From positions 36,545,691 through 36,609,690 of the forward strand of contig CM043787.1 of assembly GCA_023974075.1 (NCBI GenBank): a stretch of DNA of 64,000 nt. The letters run 5' to 3'. This stretch comes from Chaenocephalus aceratus (lineage: Eukaryota > Chordata > Actinopteri > Perciformes > Channichthyidae). The translations under genes and the position numbers were made by a program. The notes beneath the pieces are model-generated. The model did no database searches, was not told the origin of the DNA, and worked only from the letters and a program-made list of their open reading frames with translations. Positions 16,937 to 27,345 of the stretch are shown here, piece after piece. The first letter of the stretch is position 1, and the number at the start of each line of letters is the position of its first letter.

Positions 16937-17159
16937 GAGTCTGGAGGTCTCTCACTAAGTGGTCATCTTTTTCAGGGCTACTGTCTGTAAGCTGACCTCG
17001 CGCCACTAAACTGAACATTAACCTCACATGGAGTGGCCTCACTATGGCCTAAATATAACTCCTCCCAATACCAAAAGAGGAATCATTCGGTCCACGTTGA
17101 GTTGTACTATATGTATAATGCAGGCAATAATCAGCCTTGAATAACATAACACGCTTTCA

Positions 17160-17335
17160 GATGCTCTTTGCTGTCATCATTTTGTGTAATTCATGCAACG
17201 CGTGAAAAGGAAATAATTAAGGGGATGAAATGGAGAGAGGTTTATTACTTCCTGAACGGCGACAGCTCGCATCTATTAGTCCTCCAGCCTGCTGATGTAT
17301 CTGCTGATGAGCTACGGCCAAGTAATGACGTGCTT
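17160..17335. promoter_or_regulatory. CNE-like stretch
   Basis: Non-repetitive, balanced composition with AAATAATTAAGG, a TTTATTAC core, and duplicated GCTGATG words. It has the texture of deeply conserved vertebrate enhancers, but conservation was not tested. Confidence 0.2.
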
Positions 17336-17855
17336 CGCTGGCTGTGAATCCATAGGTCTCTCCCTCAATCTACTCTTTCTGGCTCCCAGGCTCTGGGTGG
17401 AAAACCACAGTCAGTAAATCAAACCCATCGGGAGGATAGATGAGAGAAAGTGAGAGACGGGGGTGGGGGGGCTGACGGCCTGTTTCTCAGCCTTTGGGAG
17501 AGAGGAATGTGGTGGAAAGGGTACAAACCAACCAGAAGTGATTGCACAATAAGGTCAGTGTGACCAGAGGAGAATCCGGTCTCAAACGGTACACACGCAC
17601 AAACAAACACATTTAGCGCAAACATGCAAACACAGTGAGCGATTGAGTCGGGGCATAACCCCGTGCCCACCCTGTGAGTGGCTAATAACCGAGGCACAAG
17701 GCCAAACCCACTGTCTCCTGAATAATTCCCCCATGCCCGCCAGGACTGGCGCCGCACTGCAGAACAGAGCCGTGTTTCTCAAAGACCCTGTGATCATTAC
17801 GTTACTGAATCACTCAAATGGAGGAATGAACAAACAGCCACATGGGCAACATCGC

Positions 17856-18845
17856 AAGAAGATATGCTGACCACTCCTAAAAAAGAGGAACTCAAATGTT
17901 TTTGTTGTAACTGTTCGATTAGGGTGTAAGATCCGCCTCAGACCTAATCTCATTCACTCTAGGGGTCTCTCTAGGGATGCATACCGGTATCCGGTATTAC
18001 CGAAATACCGGTTACTGGTGGCTACGGTATACCGTACCGAAATCAGATCCGGTTTCGATACTTTAAAAAAAAAAAAAAAAAAAAAAAATTCTTTTTTTTC
18101 TTTACATTTTTTTTTTCTTTTAAAGTGAGTCCGTGGCCCGTGATGGTGGGTGTTATAAATTAGATTGCATAATCGTTTTTCTTCATATTTTATGTATTTT
18201 TCATTGTTTGTTCAATACTAGAAAGGTAAAAGTCCCACAAATGAACTGTGATGGGATTTGTTTTCTCTCACCAGTGAAGGTAAATGTTGATTTTAAAGAT
18301 GAGATTTGTTTGTTTGTGCAATGCCGAGATCTCATGACCATTATTCTATTATGTATTTGTTGTCTAGTCGAATCTCAGGTTTAACATTAATTATAACGGT
18401 GCTATAACGGTCTGTTTGCATTGACAAGATGTGCTATTCACGCGGCACACCTGAAGATATTCCATAATCGGTTTTCTTCATATTTTTCATTGTTTGTTCA
18501 GTACTAAAAAAGTACTAAAAGGTCCAAAAAGTCCCACAATTGAATTTAATATTCATTTGACATGTTAACTATATCGTAAAGCGCTTCATGGGAGTAATTG
18601 TGGGATGATACATTTTCAAAGTATCACGATATGTATCGGTTGAGTATCGGTATCGTTCAGTGGTATCGGTATCGTAAAAAAGTCAACGATATGCATCCCT
18701 AGGTCTCTCCACTTCCTGTGCTGCCACAGCAAGCTCAGGAGGACAACTAACACAGGAAAAGGAAGCAGAGATAAGACGTTCCCTAAGTGTAGAGATGTGC
18801 GTTCAGAGGGCATGGCTTATTCTCAGTAGTGGGTGTAGGTTCATG
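17856..18845. repeat. Duplicated 247-bp segment, copy 1, split by a hAT element
   Basis: The outer parts (17856-17971 and 18702-18845) match 22699-22945 almost base for base, from AAGAAGATATGCTGACC to GTGTAGGTTCATG. Differences include a few substitutions and one short insertion (ATGGC) near 18811. The segment ends sharply on both sides, so it is either a dispersed repeat of unknown family or a local duplication. The intervening DNA is the hAT element. Confidence 0.9.
17972..18701. mobile_element. hAT-type non-autonomous DNA transposon (730 bp)
   Basis: Terminal inverted repeats begin TAGGGATGCATA at both ends. The flanking 8-bp target duplication GGTCTCTC sits at 17964-17971 and 18702-18709. 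The other copy of the host segment (22699-22945) has this 8-mer once, which confirms the insertion point. Eight-base duplications and TAGGGATG ends are hallmarks of hAT elements (family knowledge). The interior has no transposase frame; it holds a 24-A tract near 18065 and an imperfect direct repeat of about 80 bp (18167-18250 and 18463-18545). Subterminal GGTATCGGTATCG-type words cluster near both ends. It needs transposase from elsewhere. Confidence 0.92.
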
Positions 18846-19269
18846 CATTTTAATCACAGAAAAAAAAAACACACACACACACATACACTTCCATCTGCTG
18901 TGCTTCATGGGAGCAGTGGCAAGCTTGTCACTGTCATTCGAAGTTAGCCCACCCTCCTGCTATCCCTACTGAGGGGGACAAAAGAAAAGAGAGGGAACGG
19001 AGGGTGAGGGGTGAGGAGGATCAAGCAGTTGAATTCCTCTCCATGCCTCCTCTGTCACCTTCTGATCTCTCTCTCCAAACACATCTCTTGTCGTCTCTCC
19101 ATTCATTGTCCTCGTCTCTTTCTTCGCCATGCTCCCAATACCTTCGTTACCCACCTGCCAGCACGCTGTCAAACCTCCGCTCAATTCTTTCTGCACACGG
19201 CTACTATCATCCCTCCACCTGCTGCTCTGTTCATATGTAATCACCCTCTCATGGACAGACTGTTCCTCA

Positions 19270-19328
<59 letters not shown>

Positions 19329-20296
19329 CCCTTGTAACATGGCTGTTTATGGATTGAACCTCACTGCTGTGTTCTCCATGCAAGACTCTTAATTTCCAAT
19401 GTTAACCACAGCGGCTAGAGCAACACGCTCACAGACACCAACATTGATTCTCTTCCCCAGCAAAGGCGGGTTGCCAAATACTGTGAATTACCCCCCCTCT
19501 GTGCCTCAACCAGCACCCACACCCACTCTTCAGTGGTGCTCCGTGCCCCCACGGTGGGTAATTGTAATTGCATTGAATTGGCCAGCAGCCAAACGCATAA
19601 GACTGCCAAGTCTGCCAAGTCCAGCTGTGCCGCTCCAATCAAAACACACTCACAGCCTCTCTCGTGACAATCACATCATCAGTGTGTAATATGTAATTCC
19701 AAGACACACATATTATGAACACACATGTGCATATCTGTAAATGTATTTGCTCAAAATGACAATATTGGAGGCTGTGGAGAACACAATAAATCCAAACCAC
19801 TCATACAACTTGATGCCTCGTTGACATTGAAGGACATAATGGTCTATATTCCCTCGTCACATATTCTGCCCTTTGCAATGGTCCTGTGTGCCCCTCCCTC
19901 TTTTAAATGTCTATGCAGACAGGGAGGTTCAGCTTGTCCCTTCACCAATGACAGTGATGAATTGACTGTGTGCTTGTTTTGAGTGGCTGCTGATGTGAAG
20001 TGTTCACGGGTCCATGGGCCTGAAGTGGTCAGCCCATTTGTCACATTCCCCCCCCCTCCCCCCAAGCCTGATTCCTGTCTGATAGGGGCTCCTGTTGGCC
20101 ATGATGAGAAATTCGAATTGAGACATACTGTAGGGATACAAACAAAAAAGTATTGATCTGATTTGAATGAGAATTGTATTCTTGATCTTCTTAACTCAAA
20201 TACTGATATTGTTTAATATCACAGTGCAAGAAAAACCCACTGCTTCCCTCCCTCTGAATTGCACTGGTCAAAGCAAATTAGAGTTAAGACCATTAA
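18846..20296. other. Unique sequence, no gene seen
   Basis: Apart from a GT array (19274-19327) and short CA stretches, no exon or transposon end is recognised. Confidence 0.45.
19274..19327 (+). repeat. (GT)n microsatellite
   Basis: About 27 GT units. Confidence 0.97.
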
Positions 20297-21278
20297 GGCC
20301 CCGGCCACACGAGGACGAAAACGGTCGTTTGCGTTACTGTTTAGTGTCATATAGACCGTTCGGCCACACGAGGACGACCGAATACGGCACTAAACGACTA
20401 CGGAAACGATAACGGGTCCCAAGGTGGATAGAACGGCATACGTAATGCTCTGGGGGGGTCCAACGGCTCCGTGTGTACGCCCTATACGATCATTTTCTGA
20501 TAATGATGAGGCAATAGCCCCGCCTCTCCCCACCTCTGCTGCTCACCCCCGCGTCAAAGTAAACTGCACACTGAATTCAGATTATTTATCTTTCTCTCGA
20601 TATGGACTTAAACGCGAGTGAAGTCTAATCTGACAGGACGGAGACACGCAGCTCTGCTCACCTGCAGCTCCTCCCGCTGCAGCAAAACACACACTTCAAG
20701 TCAGATCATCACCCTTAGCTATTTTAATTACCTCTCAAACTACCTAAACTAGTTATAAATATGTTTATTTTTACTGTCGGCCGGGTCACTCATTACTGGA
20801 TCAGCTGCTGCATGAAACAGACACTGACGCTGTCCGAATAGAAGGAGGAAAAAGAGAGGCTCCGTGTATTTTATTATTATATTATATAGAGTTGTTATTC
20901 ATTTGTTTTAAAGCTCAATAAATAATAAGAAGACCTTTGACCGGCACTTTTATAATTTTGTCCGGAAGATTTAAACTTTAATACACGTTGACTGGCGAAA
21001 AACTCTGCCCGGTTCCCTCGGCCCCCACCGCGGAGAATAAACAGAAGGGCAACCATGACAACCATGCTTCTTCGCTGCTTTTGTGGAGGAAGTTACAGCG
21101 CCACGTACAGGCTCCTGCATATGTACTGCAGCTTCTCCAGCGGTTGGAGCTAAACGGAGCGGTCTCGTGTGGGCAGACACTATCCGGTGAATATTGCGTG
21201 TGGACGGAAGCTTGTTTGCGATTGCGTTTGCGTTAATCCTATGCGTTTAGCCGTTTTCGTCCTCGTGTGGCCGGGGCC
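20297..21278. mobile_element. PIF/Harbinger-like non-autonomous DNA transposon (982 bp)
   Basis: A 28-bp perfect terminal inverted repeat starts GGCCCCGGCCACACGAGG on the left; its complement ends the element on the right. The flanking triplet TAA occurs at 20294-20296 and 21279-21281, a 3-bp target duplication of the TWA type used by PIF/Harbinger (family knowledge). A second copy of CGGCCACACGAGGACGA lies at 20361-20377, 59 bp inside the left end. No transposase frame is visible. CpG content is much higher than in the flanks. Confidence 0.8.
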
Positions 21279-21281
21279 TAA

Positions 21282-22698
21282 GTCACTAAAGTTTCACATA
21301 CGGTCATCTGAAACCCTGACGGCAGCATGACTGTGCAACATCAACTGTCTCAAATCATAAGCCTCTCCCTTTGGCTTTACTCTAGCTGTAGCGTAGGGGC
21401 CCATTTAATGATTTAAACCTGACAGTATTAAGATCATGACAGATTGTGCACCTCTCTACTCTCTTCTGTGTGAACACCGCAAGCATGTCTCGTGTCACGT
21501 TTCTAGGCTGAGCGGAGGAAATGGGCCGTGTCATGTCAGCGTACACGCATGATGGAGGGCACTTAAATAACTCATGAAAACCCTGTTCTCAACCCACAGT
21601 AGGAGGAGCGTTCTGCGTGTACTTGTGTCTGTGGCCCTGTATGTCATGACTGTTTAACCAGGTGCCTTTCAGTGTGCTGTGGTTGAGCTAGTGTGACTGT
21701 CTGTGTGTGTGGGGGTTGTGATGAATTTCCGTAAACGACAGGGGGGCCCTCTCGGCCAAAACAGAAATAGCCTTAGAGAAAACAGAGAGAGTGGCCTAAG
21801 CTAGAGGAAGTGGTGAGCAGAGAGAAAGAGAACAGGGCGAGAGAAAGTGAAAAAAACGGAGGGTGGTGGGTTGAGAAAATTAGATTTAAGTGTAAACACT
21901 TGAGAAAAAAAATACTCGGTGGAAAGGCAGTCCAGCTACACTGATAAGGGGAGACAGCAGCACTTTCCACATAAACGCACTGAGCTCCAAAACCCACTGT
22001 AGTGAAGGCCTCCCTCGGGGCATTCTCACACACTTGCATGTCACTTTTTTTACACTTCTGCCCCTGCTTCATGATGACATCTCCCAACTCATCTCCCAGT
22101 CTAGTTTCATCACTATCATCCTTGTGTTTACCAGCATCCCAACAAATTGCTTACTCATCTATCTGGTTGAACTCTATAATACACATCAAGGAGATGGAAG
22201 TGAAATGACCCTGTAACCTATAATCCATTGCTCTGGGTCAAGGTTGGCAGCAATATCAGCTGACTGATCAGTGGTCAGAGAATAAAGCAACACATAAAAA
22301 AGAGTGACATGGTGTTAAGGATAAGCATTTGTGTGGGGACATAGACCAATGTCAGTGTTTGTTTGAGAGCCTTTGTTTGTACGTTTTGTGGGCAGGTCCT
22401 GTTTGCTGGTTTGCATTGTTGACATAAAAAGCAGTTGCTGTTAAACAATGCATTCAAAGGAGGCGAAGGGATCAGATCCCCACACATTTGCAAAACAAAA
22501 TGCAGGGAAATCTTTGTTATGTCCTACTGGTCTCACTCGGCAGCAGGAGAAGGTTGACAATTGTAATGACAACAGATGGAACACGAAACGTTTAGGTAAG
22601 GAAGTGACAGCTGGGAGGAATACCGTATAGAGATAATATACAGTGGTGGTGGTGAAATTGTGGGAATGCGATTGGAGTATTAGAATATGGTGAACCCT
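21282..22698. other. Unique sequence, no gene seen
   Basis: Mixed sequence, purine-rich at 21770-21910. No exon, RNA gene or transposon end recognised. Confidence 0.45.
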
Positions 22699-22945
22699 AA
22701 GAAGATATGCTGACCACTCCTAAAAAAGAGGAACTCAAATTGTTTTGTTGTAACCGTTCGATTCGGGTGTAAGATCCGCCTCAGACCTAATCTCATTCAC
22801 TCTAGGGGTCTCTCCACTTCCTGTGCTGCCACAGCAAGCTCAGGAGGACAACTAACACAGGAAAAGGAAGCAGAGATAAGACGTCCCCTAAGTGTAGAGA
22901 TGTGCGTTCAGAGGGCTTATTCTCAGTAGTGGGTGTAGGTTCATG
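22699..22945. repeat. Duplicated 247-bp segment, copy 2 (empty site)
   Basis: Uninterrupted counterpart of 17856-18845. It carries a single GGTCTCTC at the position where copy 1 holds the hAT element, so it shows the pre-insertion state. Confidence 0.9.
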
Positions 22946-23182
22946 TAAAAGGTTGTGGCCACACAGAGCAACAAGAACAAGAAATGCAACATGAAACATA
23001 ACAAATGTTTCAGTTTATCCCGTCAATGATAAAAGAATAGCCACACAGTCATTTATTGCAGTAAACATCTATTAAAAATCACATGGTGTGAAGCGGAAAG
23101 AGGTATAAAGATGAATCAAAGAAGAGTGGTAAAACCCTCTGAAGCAACAACATTGATGAGCGTTTGGGAGAGCTGTACTCAC

Positions 23183-23312
23183 TGGACAGTGGGCGCTCAG
23201 TGTTCTCTGTCTCGGTCACTTGGTGAGAAGGAGTGAGGTCACCTGCAGGCACCGAAGGCTTCGAGTCCACCTCCTTACTGGCTCCAGCCGCACTCTCAAT
23301 CACAGTACATGC
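23183..23312 (-). CDS. Candidate internal exon of an unidentified gene
   Basis: Read on minus, a 130-bp block is bounded by an acceptor (a pyrimidine-rich stretch ending CTTTTAG at 23313-23319) and a strong donor (CCA|GTGAGT, GT at 23182-23181). A branch-point-like TTAAT lies upstream of the acceptor. The frame is open through the whole block, phase 0 at entry and phase 1 at exit. It encodes about 43 residues rich in Ser, Glu, Thr and Pro (ACTVIESAAGASKEVD at the start), suggesting a disordered region. I do not recognise the protein. The composition is unlike the repeats around it, and this is the only block in the window with both good splice signals and a clean frame. It could still be chance. 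Confidence 0.4.
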
Positions 23313-24598
23313 CTAAAAGATGTAAAGACATAATTAACATACATGAAACAAATGAGACGTTTTGGAACCACAATGAGCTAAGCTGGGGTAGTTCATTAAA
23401 CATGATTCAATTCTACTAGATATAGATTCGAATTGTCTAATCTGTTGCACACTTATACTTAGATGTGCCGTGATGAGAACAAAAAGCCCCACTATTATTG
23501 GGGCTTTGACTGCAACATTGCCATAATAATAAAACACAAACATTATAAGACACTGATGGTGCAATTATATCACTTCTGATATAGCCCATAATTGGTGAAA
23601 CCATTTTTAGCTGCTGTCACAGCATTTAGATTTCTGCTATAAAAAGACAACAACTGAAGGGGATACAGCGCTGGGTGAAGAAGTGTCCCGTCCCTGAAGT
23701 GACAGAGCTGCAAAACAGATTCAGAAAACAGGCTGACAGAATCAAAGATGGAGAGAGAGAGAAAGAGTTGTCCTGACAGCCCGAGTCTGTTTGGATGTGC
23801 TCCACTCTGCTCCTCTCCACAGCTGAAAGAGGAAGGAGGGATGAGCCTTCAGGAGAGAGACAAGCTGACCATGAAAAGCAGGGGGAGAGGCAGAGGGTGG
23901 CTGTCAGCGAGGAGAGAGAGAGAAGTGGGGGAGAGTTTAAAAGAGGCTGTGATGGCTCCCTTCATTGACGAGCAATAGGGAGACAGGCAGAGGAGTTGCA
24001 GCGCATCTTAAGACAAAAAGGCACCCAGGGCTGATGAAATATACATAACTCTCAGCTGGAGACATGGCACGGAGCGACAGAGCCGAGGAGGGCCCTGAAG
24101 GCTGACGAGACTCCACAACCCCTCCTAAACACACACTAAAAATAAAAGACACAGACACACTCCTAATGACTTCTCATAAGGAGCCAGGGGGGAAGTTACT
24201 GCTTTTTTAAGTGGGCATATATGCACGCTCACACACACACACGCAGGTATTTGAGCATCAAAGTGCATCAATGCTTCCTGCTACAGTTACAGACTGAGTG
24301 GGCCAAACCACAATACCACAGTACCACAGTAATACCATACAAAAAAATAGTTTTGGCTGTTGGACAACAATCCACCAGCTGGTCAGGGGGATATTTTGGT
24401 TGGAAGTTTGTTTCAACTGCCTCTTTCAGACCTGCCCACCTGCCCGCCCTTCAAGCCCAGGCAGCTGCCTCCGCGACACCAGCAGTTAAAAAGCATTTAA
24501 ACAGCTCACTTAACAATAAACTCTCCCTTTGTTCAGGCTAACGATCCACCTCTCCCACGCACTCTCCCAATGGCTATGCCACTGAGGTATTGGGATTC

Positions 24599-24651
<53 letters not shown>

Positions 24652-25358
24652 CGTGCGTGTGTGTGTGTGTGTTACCAGACACTGGGTGTATTTACTTCTT
24701 GCTTTGTTGAGTTTCCCTACTTTTCCTATCCTCCTCATGAGACGTGTTGGGTGTGCCTCTCCAGTCTCAATCTTGACACATCAGGTGTAAGCAAATAATT
24801 TTGCAGGTAAATAGTCAGCTCTGAGCCCGGGGATTACCTCTCAAGAAAACATACACAACAGATTTCCTAACCTTTTCTGCCTCTCATTCTCTCGTTCAGC
24901 CTATTAACTGTCGTTATTTTCATACTCGCATTTTAAAAAACTACACACGTAAGGTTGTCACACTGTTTATGAAAATATGAAAGAGAAAGATAGATCGAGG
25001 AAACTAAGTGTCTGAATGGCTCCGTCAGGGCAGAAACATCAGCGTTTATAATTGAATCACTGAAATGTTGTTGCTTCGCTAGTGCACAAAACAGATGGTG
25101 GAAAGTAACACTCAACATACTGGCCTTAAAGAACAAGCTGTGATGCCAACGTTTTATGGTACCGGTTAGCTGTTGCCATCATTGCTCCCAAATGACTCAT
25201 CTATGCCCATATAGTTAGGGAGGGACATGATTACTTACAGTATGTCATGTTACATAACAGAGTGTTACTGTGGGCACAACCATTATATAGTTCTGAGCTT
25301 AACAAGTCTAGAGAGGGTTAGATGCTCTGGTCTAATATCCAAATCTCACGGGTAGCAA
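23313..25358. other. Unique sequence flanking the DIRS element
   Basis: No gene recognised besides the candidate exon at its left edge. A short perfect hairpin AAAGCCCC/GGGGCTTT is near 23484-23508. A GT array at 24600-24672 is listed separately. Confidence 0.4.
24600..24672 (+). repeat. (GT)n/(GC) microsatellite
   Basis: 20 GT units, then GCGCGCGCGTGCGTGC, then GT again. The alternating CG-rich part has Z-DNA potential. Confidence 0.96.
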
Positions 25359-25400
25359 AACGATAGTTACGGCTGTAACTACGGTCTATGAGTCCCGGAT

Positions 25401-25537
25401 GACCGCCAGAGGCGGTGCTTTAAGCACTGGATATGTCCATCGCGCGCATGCGCAGCTCGAGTACCAATAACAACAAAGTCACCTGTGACCCACGTGACAC
25501 CGGCTATATCAGCCGGTGTCATCAGAGGATCTGTTCC
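25401..25537 (-). repeat. DIRS inverted terminal repeat (3' side)
   Basis: 137 bp, inverted counterpart of 31841-31977 with three mismatches. Contains hairpins ACCGCC-AGA-GGCGGT near the outer edge and GACACCGGCT/AGCCGGTGTC at 25496-25520. A further 42 bp (25359-25400) extends outward to the 3' terminus. Confidence 0.93.
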
Positions 25538-25581
25538 CAGAATCTTCTCGCGAGCACACAAGAATTCTGAGTGACAGGGAA

Positions 25582-25683
25582 CTCTGGCGGTCATCCGGGA
25601 CTCATAGGACCGTAGTTACAGCCGTAACTATCGTTCTATTTCGTCCCTACTGACCGCCAGAGGCGGTGCTTTAAGCACTGGAT
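25582..25683 (-). repeat. DIRS internal complementary region
   Basis: The left half (25582-25635) is the complement of the 3' terminus 25359-25411 with one extra G. The right half (25633-25683) equals the first 51 bp of the 5' terminus. The two halves share one GTT at 25633-25635, so this region spells the sequence expected at a circle junction of the two ends. In DIRS1-type models it serves as the template or splint that joins the ends (established knowledge). Confidence 0.9.
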
Positions 25684-25686
25684 GAC

Positions 25687-26540
25687 TTATACCAACAATG
25701 TCATGAAGAATCCAAGCCCTTGCTCACCACTGGAAGCAGCGGAGCTCGGCAAAAGGACCACGCCCAAAGAATGGGGAGTGGCGACATTGACCTGATGACA
25801 ACTGGAGAATGTGCCAGAAGACGCCCACGACGCCGCGGCGCAGATGGTCTCCAGGGGCACCACCCTCAGGGCAGCCCAATATGTTGAGATGCTCCTTGTA
25901 GAGTGGCATCTCAGCCTGATGGCAGGGGGCGGCCACTGGCCCCGTAAGCACTGGTTAGAGGGCATAACCTCCTTTAGTGCCGCCAAGGCAAAATCTAGAG
26001 TTGCTCCTCCTGCCGTATACAGGCAGTAGCCTTGATATATTCCCTTTGGGCACCCCCAGGGCACAGCAACTTCGACGTGCCGTACTCCTGAATGTCAAAG
26101 CGTGCCAGCTGGGCAGGCTGATTGAAGTGGGTTTGAGGAAGGACCCCGGGCGGGAATGCCACATTTGCCCAAAGGGCAACGCCTGAGAGTCTCCCCTCGG
26201 GCATGTATTGTTTATGGAGAGGACATGCAACTCCCCGACTCGCTTCCCTGAGGCTAAGGCAAGCAGAAATGCTGCCTTTGTGGGCAGCCACCTAAGCCCC
26301 ACCTGGGCCAGGGGCTCGAAGGGAGGAGATGATACGGCATCCGGCAGCAGGGGCAGGTCCCAAGCCGGAGCCCTCGTGGTCAAGGGGGACGCTGCCGTAA
26401 AGCCCCTCTCATAAAGAGGGACACCGACCTGTGGCACCCCGCTGTGGCGCCGTCGACCCGAACATGTCGGGCAGAAATCGCAGCCACATAAATTCAGAGT
26501 GGAGTGAGAACGTCCACTATCTAGAAGGGACTGTTGTCTA
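25687..26540 (-). pseudogene. DIRS tyrosine recombinase, broken
   Basis: Remnant of the recombinase that would integrate the circular DNA. One minus frame gives SLLDSGRSHSTLN and, further on, ALASGKRVGELHVLSI, which carries the first catalytic Arg in the KRVGEL context. After a frameshift near 26010 another frame continues with HSTRSISTYWAALR, the H-x-x-R motif, followed by ICAAASWASSGTF and PHSLG. In family members I would expect a catalytic Tyr shortly after this AASW block (context like F-Y-R-L-D); here the residues are CHQVN, so the Tyr appears to be replaced by His. The N-terminal part is fused to truncated RNase H. Not functional. Confidence 0.85.
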
Positions 26541-27345
26541 AGCAACAACATACATGCTGTCCCCAAGGAACACGCACATTCTTGCCCCCCAGTTGGGGTA
26601 GAAAGTGTGTGAGTGCAAGCTGCACGGCCCGAAACTCTAGCACGTTGACCTGGCGCGCACTCTCCTGGGCAGACCGCTGACCCTGAACGGTCCTGCCCTG
26701 CCGCACTGCACCCCACCCTGAGAGACATGCACCTATGGTGATGGTCTCCTGGCGAGATGGGATGGCGCCCATGGGCACGCCTACCAGGAGATAGGCCCTG
26801 CCCCTCCGGCGTGACAGAGAGTGGAGGCAATGCTGCGACACCCTGACTTCCCTGTGCCTGTGCCACTTGGCTGTGAAGGCTGTTCAGCCACATCTGCATG
26901 GGGCGCAACGACAGCGGGCCTAAGGGCCCAGCGGCCGAGGTAGCTGCCAGTCTGCCCAAGGGCCGGAGGAAGTGAATATAAGGCACCCTCTTGCCCGGCC
27001 CACGTGGAAGTAGGCATCCCTCGGTTGAGAACCACTCCACCTGTGCATATGCAGTAGTCAGCATATAGAATAGCAGCACCTTCAGGAATCTGTTGATTCC
27101 TCTGAGGTCCAAGACCGGCGAAATCCGCCGACTTTCTTGCTCACGAGAAAGTACGCCGAGTAGAACCCCCTGGCTAAGCAGAGGGTCTTACTGGCTTGAT
27201 TGTGTCCTTGGACAGAAGGACGGACAACTCTTGGCCCAGAGCTACGGCCCCTGCCGGATCGCTGACGACTGTCAATTAGACCCAGCCGAAGGCTAGGGGC
27301 CGGAGCTGCGGTCCGTACCCCTGGGTTAAGGTGAAAACCACCCAA
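26541..27345 (-). pseudogene. DIRS reverse transcriptase-RNase H, broken
   Basis: Begins with FYSAYFLVSKKVGGFR, shifts frame near 27115, then LDLRGINRFLK, the conserved N-terminal RT block of DIRS elements. After MLTTA the sequence jumps directly to a block (HFLRPLGRLAATSA, LRPMQMWLNSLHS) that normally lies beyond the polymerase core. The catalytic palm with its Y-x-D-D motif is therefore deleted, an estimated several hundred bases. The RNase H part follows as WGAVRQGRTVQGQ, VNVLEFRAVQLALTHFLP and LGGKNVRV, and then decays. Polymerase activity is impossible from this copy. Assignment rests on recalled family motifs and fits the neighbouring recombinase and terminal structure. Confidence 0.85.

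Larger units (their letters stand above)
15710..17855. other. Unique sequence; purine-rich block and regulatory-like motifs
   Basis: No gene. Strongly purine-rich on plus at 16090-16640. A perfect DR1 half-site pair (16924-16936) and a CNE-like stretch (17160-17335) are listed separately. Confidence 0.4.

Noticed and set aside
16521..17042. 173-codon minus-strand open frame
   Set aside because: Composition follows the underlying polypurine tract; no domain or splice framework.
23484..23508. Terminator-like hairpin AAAGCCCC/GGGGCTTT
   Set aside because: A bacterial-style terminator has no meaning in this vertebrate context; likely a chance short palindrome.
25955..27112. 385-codon open frame as an intact host gene
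   Set aside because: Its parts match RT, RNase H and recombinase blocks of a DIRS element, with the RT core missing and frameshifts at both ends.
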